Source: Candidatus Aenigmatarchaeota archaeon (GTDB lineage: Archaea > Aenigmatarchaeota > Aenigmatarchaeia > Aenigmatarchaeales > JACQIB01). From it: 64,000 nt of DNA. Both the position numbers and the translations under genes were made by a program. The notes beneath the pieces were generated by a model. That model was not told where the DNA came from, ran no database searches, and worked only from the letters and a program-made list of their open reading frames with translations. Below, in pieces: positions 32,601-41,126 of the stretch; positions within the stretch are counted from its first letter, which is position 1, and every line of letters begins with the position of its first letter. Where the stretch lies: NCBI GenBank assembly GCA_016198755.1, contig JACQIB010000001.1, positions 129,178-193,177 on the forward strand, written 5' to 3'.

Positions 32601-33089
32601 TCATACAGGAACAACTTCTACTGTCCTCCTCACATATTTCAATGCTTCTGAAACATAGGTATTCCCATCTGAAACAAGAGCAAAAAGTTCAGGATGAGTT
32701 TCCTTAAGTTCTGCCAGCAGCGTTCTATCCATAGAAACATCTCCTGTTCCATTAGCCAGCCTTTCTCCTCTCCCCCTCCAAAATTCAACCAATGCCTGTG
32801 CAACTCCCTCTCTTGTTGGCTCAGGTACAAGTCCCTCAGATCTAAGCCTTATTGCAGTTGCCAGCCCCTGCACCCCGCTAGGAAAACTTCTGTATGTTCT
32901 CACAAGCTCATGGTGGTAAGCAGATCCTGCGCTATCAGGGTCCCTTTCAATTCTTTTACGCAAAGTTCTATAATCATTTGCTCTATCCCTTCTATAGGCT
33001 CCCCAGAGCATGTCTCTTTCCCCCATGGGCAGACTTTTAGTAGCTGCTACCATCAAATCAGTTGCAGCAACTCTATTCCACAAATTCAT
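32601..33089 (-). CDS. Hypothetical protein within the Nop10-PAC2 interval
   Basis: A 162-residue, mostly helical, strongly charged protein I do not recognise. It has no signal peptide or membrane helix. Segments such as SLPMGERDMLWGAYRRDRANDYRTLRKRIERD and EGVAQALVEFWRGRGERL suggest a soluble helical bundle. ATG 33089 is chosen over the upstream start at 33104, with TTTAAAGATT about 30 nt before it, so it has its own leaderless promoter. It splits the usual nop10-PAC2 neighbours. Confidence 0.65.
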   Translation of the reverse strand: MNLWNRVAATDLMVAATKSLPMGERDMLWGAYRRDRANDYRTLRKRIERDPDSAGSAYHHELVRTYRSFPSGVQGLATAIRLRSEGLVPEPTREGVAQALVEFWRGRGERLANGTGDVSMDRTLLAELKETHPELFALVSDGNTYVSEALKYVRRTVEVVPV

Positions 33090-33133
33090 AACAATCAAAA
33101 ACAATTATTGTTGTAAATCTTTAAAAACCTCTA

Positions 33134-33283
33134 TCAAGCCCCTGCTCTCCTGTACTTCCCATACTTCCTTTCCTTTTCCAAAGAAAACACAGGCGGATGC
33201 GCTGAAATTGTTTCCTTCCCACACTTCCCGCACTTCTCTTTCAGTGTATAAACCCTGCAATACCTACATACATTAATTCTCAT
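33134..33283 (-). CDS. nop10: H/ACA RNP protein Nop10
   Basis: A 49-residue gene absent from the ORF track, read directly from the minus strand. The product MRINVCRYCRVYTLKEKCGK... has the Nop10 zinc ribbon (CRYC ... CGKC), then SAHPPVFSLEKERKYGKYRR, the classical family tail. Nop10 is a core component of pseudouridylating H/ACA particles. Its ATG is 2 bp after the aIF2-alpha stop, the conserved archaeal pairing. Confidence 0.95.
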   Translation of the reverse strand: MRINVCRYCRVYTLKEKCGKCGKETISAHPPVFSLEKERKYGKYRRAGA

Positions 33284-33285
33284 TT

Positions 33286-34050
33286 TCACTCCTCAATTTT
33301 CTTATAACCCCCTTCCCCAACACTCTTTATTGCAGCTGCAGCAATCTGCTCCATTTTCCTATCGCCTGCTTTTGCATCCTTTGTTCTCATGCTAAGCCTG
33401 TAAACAGGGGCTGAAATATACTTTACATCTATACCAGTGCTTTCAATCCCAAGCAATGCTTTTTTGATTTTTTCAATTCCATCCCCAACACTGCTTTTCA
33501 GCTCAAGCTCAGCTCTTAGTTCTATTTCTTTTATCTCTATATTTTTTTCAGCAACAGAACTAATAGCCTGAACCCATTTTTCCGGAATTCCTTTCTTCAA
33601 AAGCTGCTCTTTTCCTGTGGGTGTTAGAGAAAGTACAAAAGCCTTGTAAGCCTCCCCAAAAAGTTCTTTCAACTTCTCCCCCATATTTTCCTTTGCCTGT
33701 GCAGCAGGCAGTCCAAGTTCTTTTGCAGCCATTTCAATTAGCCTTTCAGCCTTCTGCCCCCGTTTTATTTCTTTCAGCTTCTCATCAGCTTCTCTCTGAG
33801 AAACTCTTTTCAGGCTGAGAGAAACATGTCCCTTTTCAGGCTCAACTTTCAGTACAAGTACAACAGTCTTTTCCCCCTCTTTTGCAAATTCTCGTATATC
33901 CTTTACCCACTTCCTTGAAACCTCAGAAATATGCACCATTCCCTCTATTCCTTTATACTCATCCAGTGCAATCATTATAGAAAACGGATTTACCTTTGTA
34001 ACAGTTCCAATGACCTTTTCCCCAGGTTCAGGATACTTTTGCTTTATCAT
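33286..34050 (-). CDS. eif2a: Translation initiation factor aIF2 subunit alpha
   Basis: A 254-residue aIF2-alpha. The N-terminal S1 domain has PEPGEKVIGTVTKVNPFSIMIALDEY and GMVHISEVSRKWVKDIREF; a helical domain and a C-terminal alpha/beta domain that binds aIF2-gamma follow. ATG 34050 is preferred over GTG 34056. It forms a transcription unit with nop10 2 bp downstream. The partner gamma subunit is encoded at 17.4 kb. Confidence 0.96.
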   Translation of the reverse strand: MIKQKYPEPGEKVIGTVTKVNPFSIMIALDEYKGIEGMVHISEVSRKWVKDIREFAKEGEKTVVLVLKVEPEKGHVSLSLKRVSQREADEKLKEIKRGQKAERLIEMAAKELGLPAAQAKENMGEKLKELFGEAYKAFVLSLTPTGKEQLLKKGIPEKWVQAISSVAEKNIEIKEIELRAELELKSSVGDGIEKIKKALLGIESTGIDVKYISAPVYRLSMRTKDAKAGDRKMEQIAAAAIKSVGEGGYKKIEE

Positions 34051-34084
34051 TCCCACTCTTTTGTTGTCAGCATTTAAATCCTTT

Positions 34085-34621
34085 CTACTCTGCCGGAATC
34101 AGAATGCCTTCAGGCCCCAAAATCGAGTCCAAACAAAACGTCTGCAAGCCAAGTATATACTCTAAATCAATAACATTCGCGACAACAGCACCAATAGTAC
34201 CCTCAACTTCCGGCTTAACATCAATACACCCAATAGCAGCAATACCCTTAATTTCCAGCCCCACTATAGCTTCGCCCATGCTTGAGCATCTCCTCCATGG
34301 TCTCATATCAGCCCCTGCAAAAACAGCGCCCTGATTAGGTAGTCTATCTATCAACTTTCTCTTACGAAATACCTCCACATCCCCAACATTTACCCCATGC
34401 CTCTCCCTAACATTAATAGCATCCTGAGGGAACGTTGGTTCATACTTTATAGAAAAATCCGGTCCCAAATTTCTATAGGTTCCTACAGGATACAGTGCAA
34501 TACCATAATCCGTAAATTGCGGCTCCTGTCCACTCTTCGCATAAATATAACTTATTGCAACTCTGTTAGCAACCTCAGCAATTCTGTGCAGCTTTGGCAA
34601 TTCCCTTGCAACAGGATCCAT
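34085..34621 (-). CDS. Hypothetical protein, possibly GAF-like
   Basis: A 178-residue soluble protein of unknown family. The C-terminal half, IVGLEIKGIAAIGCIDVKPEVEGTIGAVVANVIDLEYILG, has the look of the last strands and helix of a GAF domain, but the match is weak. Its own promoter GTTTAAAAAG lies about 30 nt upstream. It sits between S27e and aIF2-alpha, genes usually adjacent in archaea, so it is an insertion into a conserved translation string. Confidence 0.65.
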   Translation of the reverse strand: MDPVARELPKLHRIAEVANRVAISYIYAKSGQEPQFTDYGIALYPVGTYRNLGPDFSIKYEPTFPQDAINVRERHGVNVGDVEVFRKRKLIDRLPNQGAVFAGADMRPWRRCSSMGEAIVGLEIKGIAAIGCIDVKPEVEGTIGAVVANVIDLEYILGLQTFCLDSILGPEGILIPAE

Positions 34622-34657
34622 AACAAACCATATAGAAATAAATCTTTTTAAACCAGT

Positions 34658-34846
34658 CTATTCCATGACTTCCAAAACTTTTGTTTTAACAGCAGCTTTC
34701 CCGCCCATGCTCTCAGCCAGAGCAGCACCGCAAACAAGGCACTTTACATTTTGTGCAGCCTTGTTAAAAATAATCTGCTCATTCTTGCACTTTGAGCAAT
34801 TTACCTTCAAAAACCTGCTTTTTGTCTGTTGAAAAATTTCTCTCAT
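34658..34846 (-). CDS. rps27e: 30S ribosomal protein S27e (eS27)
   Basis: A 62-residue zinc ribbon protein. FLKVNCSKCKNEQIIFNKAAQNVKCLVCGAALAE contains the two CxxC pairs and the family pattern. It begins 3 bp after the L44e stop, the conserved archaeal pair L44e-S27e. Confidence 0.96.
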   Translation of the reverse strand: MREIFQQTKSRFLKVNCSKCKNEQIIFNKAAQNVKCLVCGAALAESMGGKAAVKTKVLEVME

Positions 34847-34849
34847 TTT

Positions 34850-35137
34850 TTACACCTTTTGCAATTCATATTTTTTAACTCTAAACCCCTTTCCAATAAC
34901 CTGCTCTTTCCCGCATACTTTGCACTTATACCTCAGGTCTAACTTGCGTGTAGGCTTCTGCCTGTCTTTAGGATTGGGACGTGGAAAGCTACCGAAACCC
35001 AGTAATTTCCTGTTAAACCTCCTTTGTCCCTGAGCCATAGACCTTCTCTTCTTCCCAGTGCTCTCTCTGCTAATCTCCTGCTCAGTATGCTTTTTGCAGT
35101 ACCTGCAATAATGTCTCTGTATCTTTGGAGCTTTCAT
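34850..35137 (-). CDS. rpl44e: 50S ribosomal protein L44e (eL42)
   Basis: A 95-residue ribosomal protein with zinc-binding Cys pairs (YCRYCKKHT near residue 10 and YKCKVCGKE near 72) and the basic central stretch KKRRSMAQGQRRFNRKLLGFGS. It lies at the E-site of the large subunit. It is followed by S27e and preceded by the GINS gene. Confidence 0.96.
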   Translation of the reverse strand: MKAPKIQRHYCRYCKKHTEQEISRESTGKKRRSMAQGQRRFNRKLLGFGSFPRPNPKDRQKPTRKLDLRYKCKVCGKEQVIGKGFRVKKYELQKV

Positions 35138-35186
35138 ACCCTTTCCCTTATAGCAGAAACTATATAAAAGCCTTTCCAGTATCAGT

Positions 35187-35840
35187 TTAAATCAAAGCTT
35201 CCACAGCTTTTCTCCCTTCCAGTGCAATGCCCATCCCCTCTTCCAGCTCTATATCCTGCCCAGTCTTCCAAGGTCCATACTCTTTCATATCACTCCAAAC
35301 AAACCTTGGTATATCCATTTTAACCCTGAACCGTTTCCCCCCGTTCCCATTTGTTATCTGTGGCTGTTCAGGCTCTGTTTGTTTAATTTCCACTGGAGGT
35401 TTTTCAGCCTCTTTCACAAATTCTACTTTGCTTTCTTTCATTTCTTCCAGCAGCCCGCGTGCCTGTTCTAATCTTTCGCGGGCAAGTAAATCCTCGCTTA
35501 GTAACTTTTCTCTCATTTCCTTCTGGAACCCCTTTAAAATCAGGACCAAATGATCAAAAACTTTCTGTTCATCTATATCCAGACCATGCGGAGGCACATC
35601 CCCCCTTATTGTATGTAAAGCAGCCAAAACCAGTTTTCTCTGCCTCCTGCTTATAATCTCATCTAACAGCCTTTTAGCACTCTCAACTTCCATTAGCGCA
35701 GTTGTATCTCCTTTTGAGAGTTTATGGGCAATCCATGCGCGCACAGAATCAAAGAAACCTGCTGGCAATTTCTGTAATTGATCTCCTTTCTCAGCCCTGT
35801 GTGCAGCCCTTATTGTTTCATATGTAATCAGGTCAGCCAT
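35187..35840 (-). CDS. GINS complex subunit (Gins51-like)
   Basis: GINS bridges the MCM helicase and the rest of the archaeal replisome. This 217-residue protein has the helical A domain first (residues 1-125, with LPAGFFDSVRAWI and RRQRKLVLAAL) and a small beta B domain at the C-terminus (FRVKMDIPRFVWSDMKEYGPWKTGQDIELEEGMGIAL), the domain order of Gins51. A Pro/Glu/Gln-rich linker separates them. No Gins23 partner is seen in the window, so the complex may be a homotetramer. The gene heads the L44e-S27e string. Confidence 0.9.
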   Translation of the reverse strand: MADLITYETIRAAHRAEKGDQLQKLPAGFFDSVRAWIAHKLSKGDTTALMEVESAKRLLDEIISRRQRKLVLAALHTIRGDVPPHGLDIDEQKVFDHLVLILKGFQKEMREKLLSEDLLARERLEQARGLLEEMKESKVEFVKEAEKPPVEIKQTEPEQPQITNGNGGKRFRVKMDIPRFVWSDMKEYGPWKTGQDIELEEGMGIALEGRKAVEALI

Positions 35841-35917
35841 ACCAATCCTTACTCAGGGAAGCAATAAATTGCTTTCTATCCAGTGCTTTTAAGAACAAGT
35901 ATACCCAAAAACCAATA

Positions 35918-37369
35918 ATGCTTCCTATATCCGAGTTTTCTGCCCTTGATAGGAGCGCAGAGTTTTTTGGTGTTTCAATAGCCCAGCTTATGGAAAATGC
36001 AGGCGAGGGAATTTCGAAGGAAATTTTAAAACACCATCCACCCCCACACAGGCTTTTGTTTGTATGCGGAACAGGGAATAACGGGGGAGATGGGTTTGCA
36101 GCTGCTCACAAGCTGGCTGGAAAGGGTTATGAAATCAGGATTTTTTTGGCAGAACCCACAGAAAAAATAAAAGGGAAAGAATCAAGGGAAAACTTTGAGC
36201 GCGCGAGAAAATTGGTTTCGTACGAATCAATTGAAAAGCTGTTAGACTGGGCAGATGTTGTTCTGGACTGTTTACTTGGCACGGGTTTAGAAGGAAAACC
36301 CCGCGAACCTTACTCAGGAATAATAAAAACTCTGAATAAAAGCAGGAAACTAATAATTTCCATTGATGTGCCTTCGGGCTTCCCCTCTTCCCTGTCTGTA
36401 AAACCCAGCCTGACTCTTACTCTCCATGATACAAAGGAAGGTATGAACAAAAACAACTCAGGAAAAATTATTATTGTTCCGATAGGCTTCCCTGCTGGTG
36501 TAGAGTCTATTGTAAACCCTGCAATACTCTCTCTTTTGGATTCACGTCCTGAAGAATCCCATAAAGGGCAGAACGGTTCTGTTCTTATTATAGGTGGAGG
36601 CCCCTATGTTGGCGCTCCAGCTTTAGCAGGATTAGCTGCGCAGCGCTGTGGAATTGATTTGATTTACGTTGCAGTTCCCTCTTCTGTTTTCACAGCTGTT
36701 GCAGGCTTTTCTCCAACACTTATAACAAAAGAACTCTCAGGCAATATTTTCACTGAGCATTCTGTGCACACATCACTCAATATGGCACAAAAAGCTTCTG
36801 CTGTACTTATTGGGAATGGGCTGGGAGACTCGAAAGAAACAGCCCATGCTGTGCGTTTTTTCCTAAAAAAACTGAATAAACCAGTTGTTATAGATGCAGA
36901 TGCAATTGCTGCAGTCGGGGCAGAGCCGAAAATACTGAAAGCGTTTAGGGGAAGGGCTATTGTAACTCCACATTCACACGAGTTTAAGGAACTTACAGGA
37001 AAAACAGTTCCACAGGATTTGGAAAAAAGGAAAAAGCTAGTTTCTGCTGAAGCCAAAAAGCTTGGCTGTACAATACTGCTTAAAGGTAGGACAGATGTTA
37101 TTTCCAACGGGGCAGAAACAAAAACCAATATAACAGGTTCCCGTGCAATGGCTGTTGGAGGAACAGGAGATACTTTAGCAGGAATAACAGCAGCTTTTCT
37201 ATCCAAGGGTTTAGAACCTGTCAAAGCAGCAGAAGCAGCAGCTTTTGTAAATGGATATGCAGGAGAGCTTGCAACCGCAGAGTATGGTCTATCCATGGCT
37301 GCAACTGATTTAATATGGAAAATTCCAGATGTTTTCAAGAAGTTTCTGCCAGAGTGGACAGAAAAATAG
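35918..37369 (+). CDS. nnrD: Bifunctional NAD(P)H-hydrate epimerase / ADP-dependent NAD(P)H-hydrate dehydratase
   Basis: This 483-residue fusion repairs hydrated NADH/NADPH. The N-terminal 200 residues are the epimerase domain (LFVCGTGNNGGDGFAAAHKL near 48); the rest is the ribokinase-like dehydratase domain with GGGPYVGAPALAGLAAQRCG near 226, VIDADAIAA near 324, and the nucleotide/catalytic motif MAVGGTGDTLAGITAAFL near 410. Both domains are complete. It is divergent from the GINS gene. Confidence 0.96.
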   Translation: MLPISEFSALDRSAEFFGVSIAQLMENAGEGISKEILKHHPPPHRLLFVCGTGNNGGDGFAAAHKLAGKGYEIRIFLAEPTEKIKGKESRENFERARKLVSYESIEKLLDWADVVLDCLLGTGLEGKPREPYSGIIKTLNKSRKLIISIDVPSGFPSSLSVKPSLTLTLHDTKEGMNKNNSGKIIIVPIGFPAGVESIVNPAILSLLDSRPEESHKGQNGSVLIIGGGPYVGAPALAGLAAQRCGIDLIYVAVPSSVFTAVAGFSPTLITKELSGNIFTEHSVHTSLNMAQKASAVLIGNGLGDSKETAHAVRFFLKKLNKPVVIDADAIAAVGAEPKILKAFRGRAIVTPHSHEFKELTGKTVPQDLEKRKKLVSAEAKKLGCTILLKGRTDVISNGAETKTNITGSRAMAVGGTGDTLAGITAAFLSKGLEPVKAAEAAAFVNGYAGELATAEYGLSMAATDLIWKIPDVFKKFLPEWTEK

Positions 37370-37400
37370 ATTTTTATATCAGCTTGTGTAACAAATAGTT

Positions 37401-38036
37401 ATGAAAAACATATATTTTCTTCTTGCGACCCTTGCAATAGCAGTTGTTTTCACAGCAGGCTGCACTTCTCAAACACCCAACAAAACCAGCACAACCCTTC
37501 CTGCAGCATATACAGGCTCAATTGAACCCTGCAAACCTCCCACTTCTGTTACTCCCTCCTCAGAATTAATAAATTTCAAAAGCTTAGATTCAGGTTTTAA
37601 TTTTAACTATCCTGCAGTATGGGATAAGGGAGATTGGCAGATTCTTATAGTTTTTGGAGACCCTTCTTTCAGCTCTGATTCTGAGGGTCATCCAGAGGTT
37701 TCAGTTTCTTCCCATTTATCCCTCGGAACCTCATCAGAAACTCCAACGCTTGAAAAGTATACAGGTTACATGCTGGATTTGATACAGAACAGGGCGCGGG
37801 AGATTGTTAAGGATTCGAAAATATGCTCCACAACCCTTGGGGGGGAAAAAGCCCACAGGCTTGTGTATGATTTGTATAATGATGCTGACAGACCAAACTT
37901 TGCAATAACACAGACAAATGTTTATACTGTTAAAAACGGAAAAATATATGGTATTACATACAGTGTATACAAGGAAAGCTTTTCTAAATACCTGCCAGAC
38001 TTTGAGGCTATTTCCGCTTCTTTCCAGATGAAATAG
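37401..38036 (+). CDS. Secreted lipoprotein, PsbP-like domain
   Basis: A 211-residue exported lipoprotein: signal peptide MKNIYFLLATLAIAVVFTAGC with lipobox, a Thr-rich linker, then a domain with GFNFNYPAVWDKGDWQIL, KYTGYMLDLIQNRAREIVKDSKIC, and VNVYTVKNGKIYGITYSVY-like strands and a final DFEAISASFQMK. This pattern resembles the PsbP/MOG1-like fold seen in many archaeal lipoproteins. Function unknown. Its 3' end overlaps the convergent primase gene by 29 bp. Confidence 0.75.
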   Translation: MKNIYFLLATLAIAVVFTAGCTSQTPNKTSTTLPAAYTGSIEPCKPPTSVTPSSELINFKSLDSGFNFNYPAVWDKGDWQILIVFGDPSFSSDSEGHPEVSVSSHLSLGTSSETPTLEKYTGYMLDLIQNRAREIVKDSKICSTTLGGEKAHRLVYDLYNDADRPNFAITQTNVYTVKNGKIYGITYSVYKESFSKYLPDFEAISASFQMK

Positions 38037-39291
38037 GCTTTTTTTCTGTTCTCGGTTTAGATCTCAAATATCCTTTTATTGCATCGTTCACGGGGTTTTT
38101 GCACCCCTGTGCACAGTGCACTTCCCCTGCACAAAGTCCAATAGATTTGTAAAACAAATCATTCTCGCAGTTTGGTGGCAGCCTTTCTGTGCGGGAGTGC
38201 CACTTGAGCTGTGTTCTTACAAACCTCTCAGGCAATCCAACCGTTCTCCCCCATTCCAATACTCTTTTTTCAATCTGTTCCCCGCCCCAATTCACAGACT
38301 GCAAAAATGAAATGATAGTGAAAACAGACCTTTTCCTTCCATCTGGCAGGCCTGCAAGCATTTTCTTAATACAAGGTGGAAAATACTGCTCAGGAACAGT
38401 TTCAGAGAATTTTCCTTTCGGCTTTTTCGTTTCCATCGCAGGTTCAGGCTTTATTTTTGCAAACCAATCCAGTGACTGTAAAAGCAATTCAGTTCCCTCC
38501 CCCACTTTACTTTCTAGGAAAGGCGCTTCAACTTTTATTTTTTCCGGTACAGCTTGCTCTGGCGAGAAGGAGCGTAGCTTAAACAGTCTAATAGGGAGGG
38601 AAACCAGCCAGGTTCCAGAGTGCAGAGAATAAGGAGCTCTGAACAGGTGACGCGAACCCCAGTTCTCTTCAACTTCCACAAACAAATAAGGGTTCAGTTC
38701 CGAGACAGAAGGCAAAAGTGAGGTAAGTGCTGAAACACCCCCCTCTGTTTCCACAAGCGCATCAAAAATTCTTCCCTTTACTTTTTCTTTGATAAACCTG
38801 CAAATAGCTCTCGGGGCTTCAGGATAGCGGGAACTCAAAGATTTGAAATCCAGAGCAGGCGGAAAAGCCTCTGCAGAAACAGCAATATGGAATCCTCTCC
38901 TTCCTGAGAACTTTACTGTAGGCTGTACTCCAATCTCTTTCAAAAAATCCACAATAACAACAGCAGCAGTTCTCCCATGTTCCAGCTTTATTTTGCTGTC
39001 TATATCAATAATCAAATCCCAGCTCTTTCTCAGCTCATCCAGTTCTGTGGAAGAAAGTTTTGTGCTCAACTGAAGAGGGTTTGTCCAGTGTTCTACAGAG
39101 CAGTGGAAAGCAACAGCACCCCGTTTCACCCTTTCCAAAATATCCTTTGGGTAAAGCAGGTTATCAGGCCTTTTCATATAGGAACCATCAGTAAATGCAC
39201 CCACAACTTCCCTTTCCCTCCCAACAGAAAGAAGCGCTTTCTGTATTTGCTGGGATGAATAGTGCTTTAGAATTTCCTCTGGAGAGAGCAT
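38008..39291 (-). CDS. priS: DNA primase, fused small (PriS) and large-subunit (PriL) C-terminal domains
   Basis: Archaeal primase starts DNA chains at the replication fork and is normally a PriS-PriL heterodimer. Here one 427-residue protein carries both. Residues 1-300 are PriS, with the catalytic pair LIIDIDSK, then VKFSGRRGFHIAV, then RHLFRAPYSLHSGT. Residues 330-410 match the iron-sulfur domain of PriL: PPCIKKMLAGLPDGRKR, then PPNCEN, LCAGEVHCAQGC. The N-terminal PriL region is missing. Single-chain primases are known in Nanoarchaeum and other DPANN lineages. ATG 39291 is preferred to the TTG at 39297. Confidence 0.9.
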   Translation of the reverse strand: MLSPEEILKHYSSQQIQKALLSVGREREVVGAFTDGSYMKRPDNLLYPKDILERVKRGAVAFHCSVEHWTNPLQLSTKLSSTELDELRKSWDLIIDIDSKIKLEHGRTAAVVIVDFLKEIGVQPTVKFSGRRGFHIAVSAEAFPPALDFKSLSSRYPEAPRAICRFIKEKVKGRIFDALVETEGGVSALTSLLPSVSELNPYLFVEVEENWGSRHLFRAPYSLHSGTWLVSLPIRLFKLRSFSPEQAVPEKIKVEAPFLESKVGEGTELLLQSLDWFAKIKPEPAMETKKPKGKFSETVPEQYFPPCIKKMLAGLPDGRKRSVFTIISFLQSVNWGGEQIEKRVLEWGRTVGLPERFVRTQLKWHSRTERLPPNCENDLFYKSIGLCAGEVHCAQGCKNPVNDAIKGYLRSKPRTEKKPISSGKKRK

Positions 39292-39343
39292 ACACAAGCT
39301 TTATTCACAAGCCTTTAAAAGCCTGTGCTTACAATTGCTGGTC

Positions 39344-40279
39344 ATGGACAAGGAAGAGCTGTTGCAGCAGGAAGTTGAAGACTTTAGAGTAGGAAAAGAG
39401 ACAGTTGCAGAACTTGTTGATAAAATGCACTCTGCAGGTGGTTTCTCATCCAAGAATTTGGCAACAGCTGTAAACATACTGAAAAGCATGAATTCTGATA
39501 ACTGTAAAAAAGTTCTTTCATTTACAGCAGATTTGATTGCCACCGGATTAAGGGGAGTTATAGCGCAAATGATTGAACAGGGTATGGTTGATGTTATAAT
39601 AACAACCTGCGGAACTTTAGATCATGATTTAGCAAGAGCATGGGGAGGCAAATACTATCATGGTAGTTTTGAGCTGGATGACCATGAATTGCAGAAATTG
39701 GGGATAAACAGGCTCGGTAATGTTTTGGTTCCGAATGAAAGCTATGGTACAATTTTAGAGGAAAAAATGCAGCCTATCCTTTCTGAGTTATCAAAGCAAA
39801 AAGCCGAGTGGGGCCCGCGCGAGCTTATACATGAGTTTGGATTAAGAGTGAATGACAAAAACTCAATTCTATATCAGGCAGCCAAAAAGAATATACCAGT
39901 CTATGTTCCAGGTATAACTGACGGGGCTTTCGGTGCCAATCTAGTCTGGTTTTCTCAGGAGAACAAATTTAAAGTTGATGTTTTGAAAGATGAAAGGGAA
40001 CTGGCAGATATTTTCTTTTCTAAATCCAAGTTTGGCGCACTAATGCTCGGGGGAGGAATAAGCAAGCACCACACAATCTGGTGGTCCCAGTTTGCAAACG
40101 GCTTGCAGTATGCTGTGCAAATAACAACAGCAACCCAGTACGATGGCTCTCTGAGCGGAGCCAGATTGAAGGAGGCAGTGAGCTGGGGAAAGGTTGCCCA
40201 AACAGCCAAATATGTTAATGTGGACGGGGATGTGACAATTTTACTTCCATTAATTATCTCTGCTATACTTGAAAAATAA
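39344..40279 (+). CDS. dys: Deoxyhypusine synthase
   Basis: Transfers the aminobutyl group of spermidine to a lysine of aIF5A in an NAD-dependent reaction. The 311-residue protein has LSFTADLIATGLRGVIAQMIEQGMVDVIITTCGTLDHDLARAWGG near residue 55 (NAD site), NIPVYVPGITDGAFGANL near 185, and the active-site segment GGGISKHHTIWWSQFANG with the catalytic Lys near 240. ATG 39344 is preferred to TTG 39335. Convergent with PCNA, 3 bp apart. The substrate aIF5A is not in the window. Confidence 0.96.
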   Translation: MDKEELLQQEVEDFRVGKETVAELVDKMHSAGGFSSKNLATAVNILKSMNSDNCKKVLSFTADLIATGLRGVIAQMIEQGMVDVIITTCGTLDHDLARAWGGKYYHGSFELDDHELQKLGINRLGNVLVPNESYGTILEEKMQPILSELSKQKAEWGPRELIHEFGLRVNDKNSILYQAAKKNIPVYVPGITDGAFGANLVWFSQENKFKVDVLKDERELADIFFSKSKFGALMLGGGISKHHTIWWSQFANGLQYAVQITTATQYDGSLSGARLKEAVSWGKVAQTAKYVNVDGDVTILLPLIISAILEK

Positions 40280-40282
40280 ATT

Positions 40283-41029
40283 TTAGTCCTCAGAAACTCT
40301 GGGAGCCAAAATGAACGTAATTTTGGCAGCTCCCCCGTCAAATTCCATTTTCATGGGATAATCATTTCCAATAAAAATCCTTGCTTTTTCTGACAGTTTT
40401 TCAGCCTTTACCATTTTCTTCAAGTATTCTAACGGGTAGCGGGATTTTACAGGCTGTGAAGCCTTTATCCCTGTTAATGCAGGAGATCCTTTTTCCAGCT
40501 TAAGCTCTGTTGCAGACGCATCTGTCTGCGCAGCAATTCTAAATCCTTCCCCAATCTCAAAAATAACAGAATCAGCAACAGTGTCAGCATCTGCAACACC
40601 CTCAGTTAAAATCCCTGAGGAAATTTCTACTCCAGCAGGGAACTCAAACTGTGTTGTAGAAGGTGTTTCCCCATGCGGTATATCCAGCACAGGAATTGAA
40701 AAGTTTCTTACAGACTCCCCTTTTAATGTTACCTCAACCTTGTTCCCTGCACCAGCTCTTATCATTACCTTATCCTGCGGTCCAGCCCTTTTCAATATTG
40801 TTAGAAAATTCAAAAGGTTTAAGCCAACAGCAACCTCAGAATCTGCCTGTAAACTCTCAAAAGCTTGTGGCCCAATTTTCAAATCCACAACAGCTACAAC
40901 AGCCCTGTCAGCAGCTATCAATTCAATCCCCTGCGGTCCCATCTTGAATATTCCCTCATCTATTATCTGGGCTACAGTATCTATAGTGTCCCTCAAAAGC
41001 TTCGGATCAGGTGCTATTGCTGTAAACAT
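40283..41029 (-). CDS. pcn: DNA polymerase sliding clamp (PCNA)
   Basis: A 248-residue clamp with two PCNA domains: LLRDTIDTVAQIIDEGIFKMGPQGIELIAADRAVVAVVDLKI in the first, GFRIAAQTDASATELKLEKGS in the second, and an acidic C-terminus ending APRVSED that replaces the usual PKIEE-type end. It tethers polymerases and other replication proteins to DNA. The replication genes gins, primase and pcn are spread over 6 kb rather than in one operon. Confidence 0.95.
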   Translation of the reverse strand: MFTAIAPDPKLLRDTIDTVAQIIDEGIFKMGPQGIELIAADRAVVAVVDLKIGPQAFESLQADSEVAVGLNLLNFLTILKRAGPQDKVMIRAGAGNKVEVTLKGESVRNFSIPVLDIPHGETPSTTQFEFPAGVEISSGILTEGVADADTVADSVIFEIGEGFRIAAQTDASATELKLEKGSPALTGIKASQPVKSRYPLEYLKKMVKAEKLSEKARIFIGNDYPMKMEFDGGAAKITFILAPRVSED

Positions 41030-41126
41030 ACAAAACCAACTCTAAACTATGTGTTTTCAATATTTATATCCTTTCTTTTTCCATACCGCGCAGTCTATTT
41101 ATGCTTTTTCTTCCCTTATTTTTACT

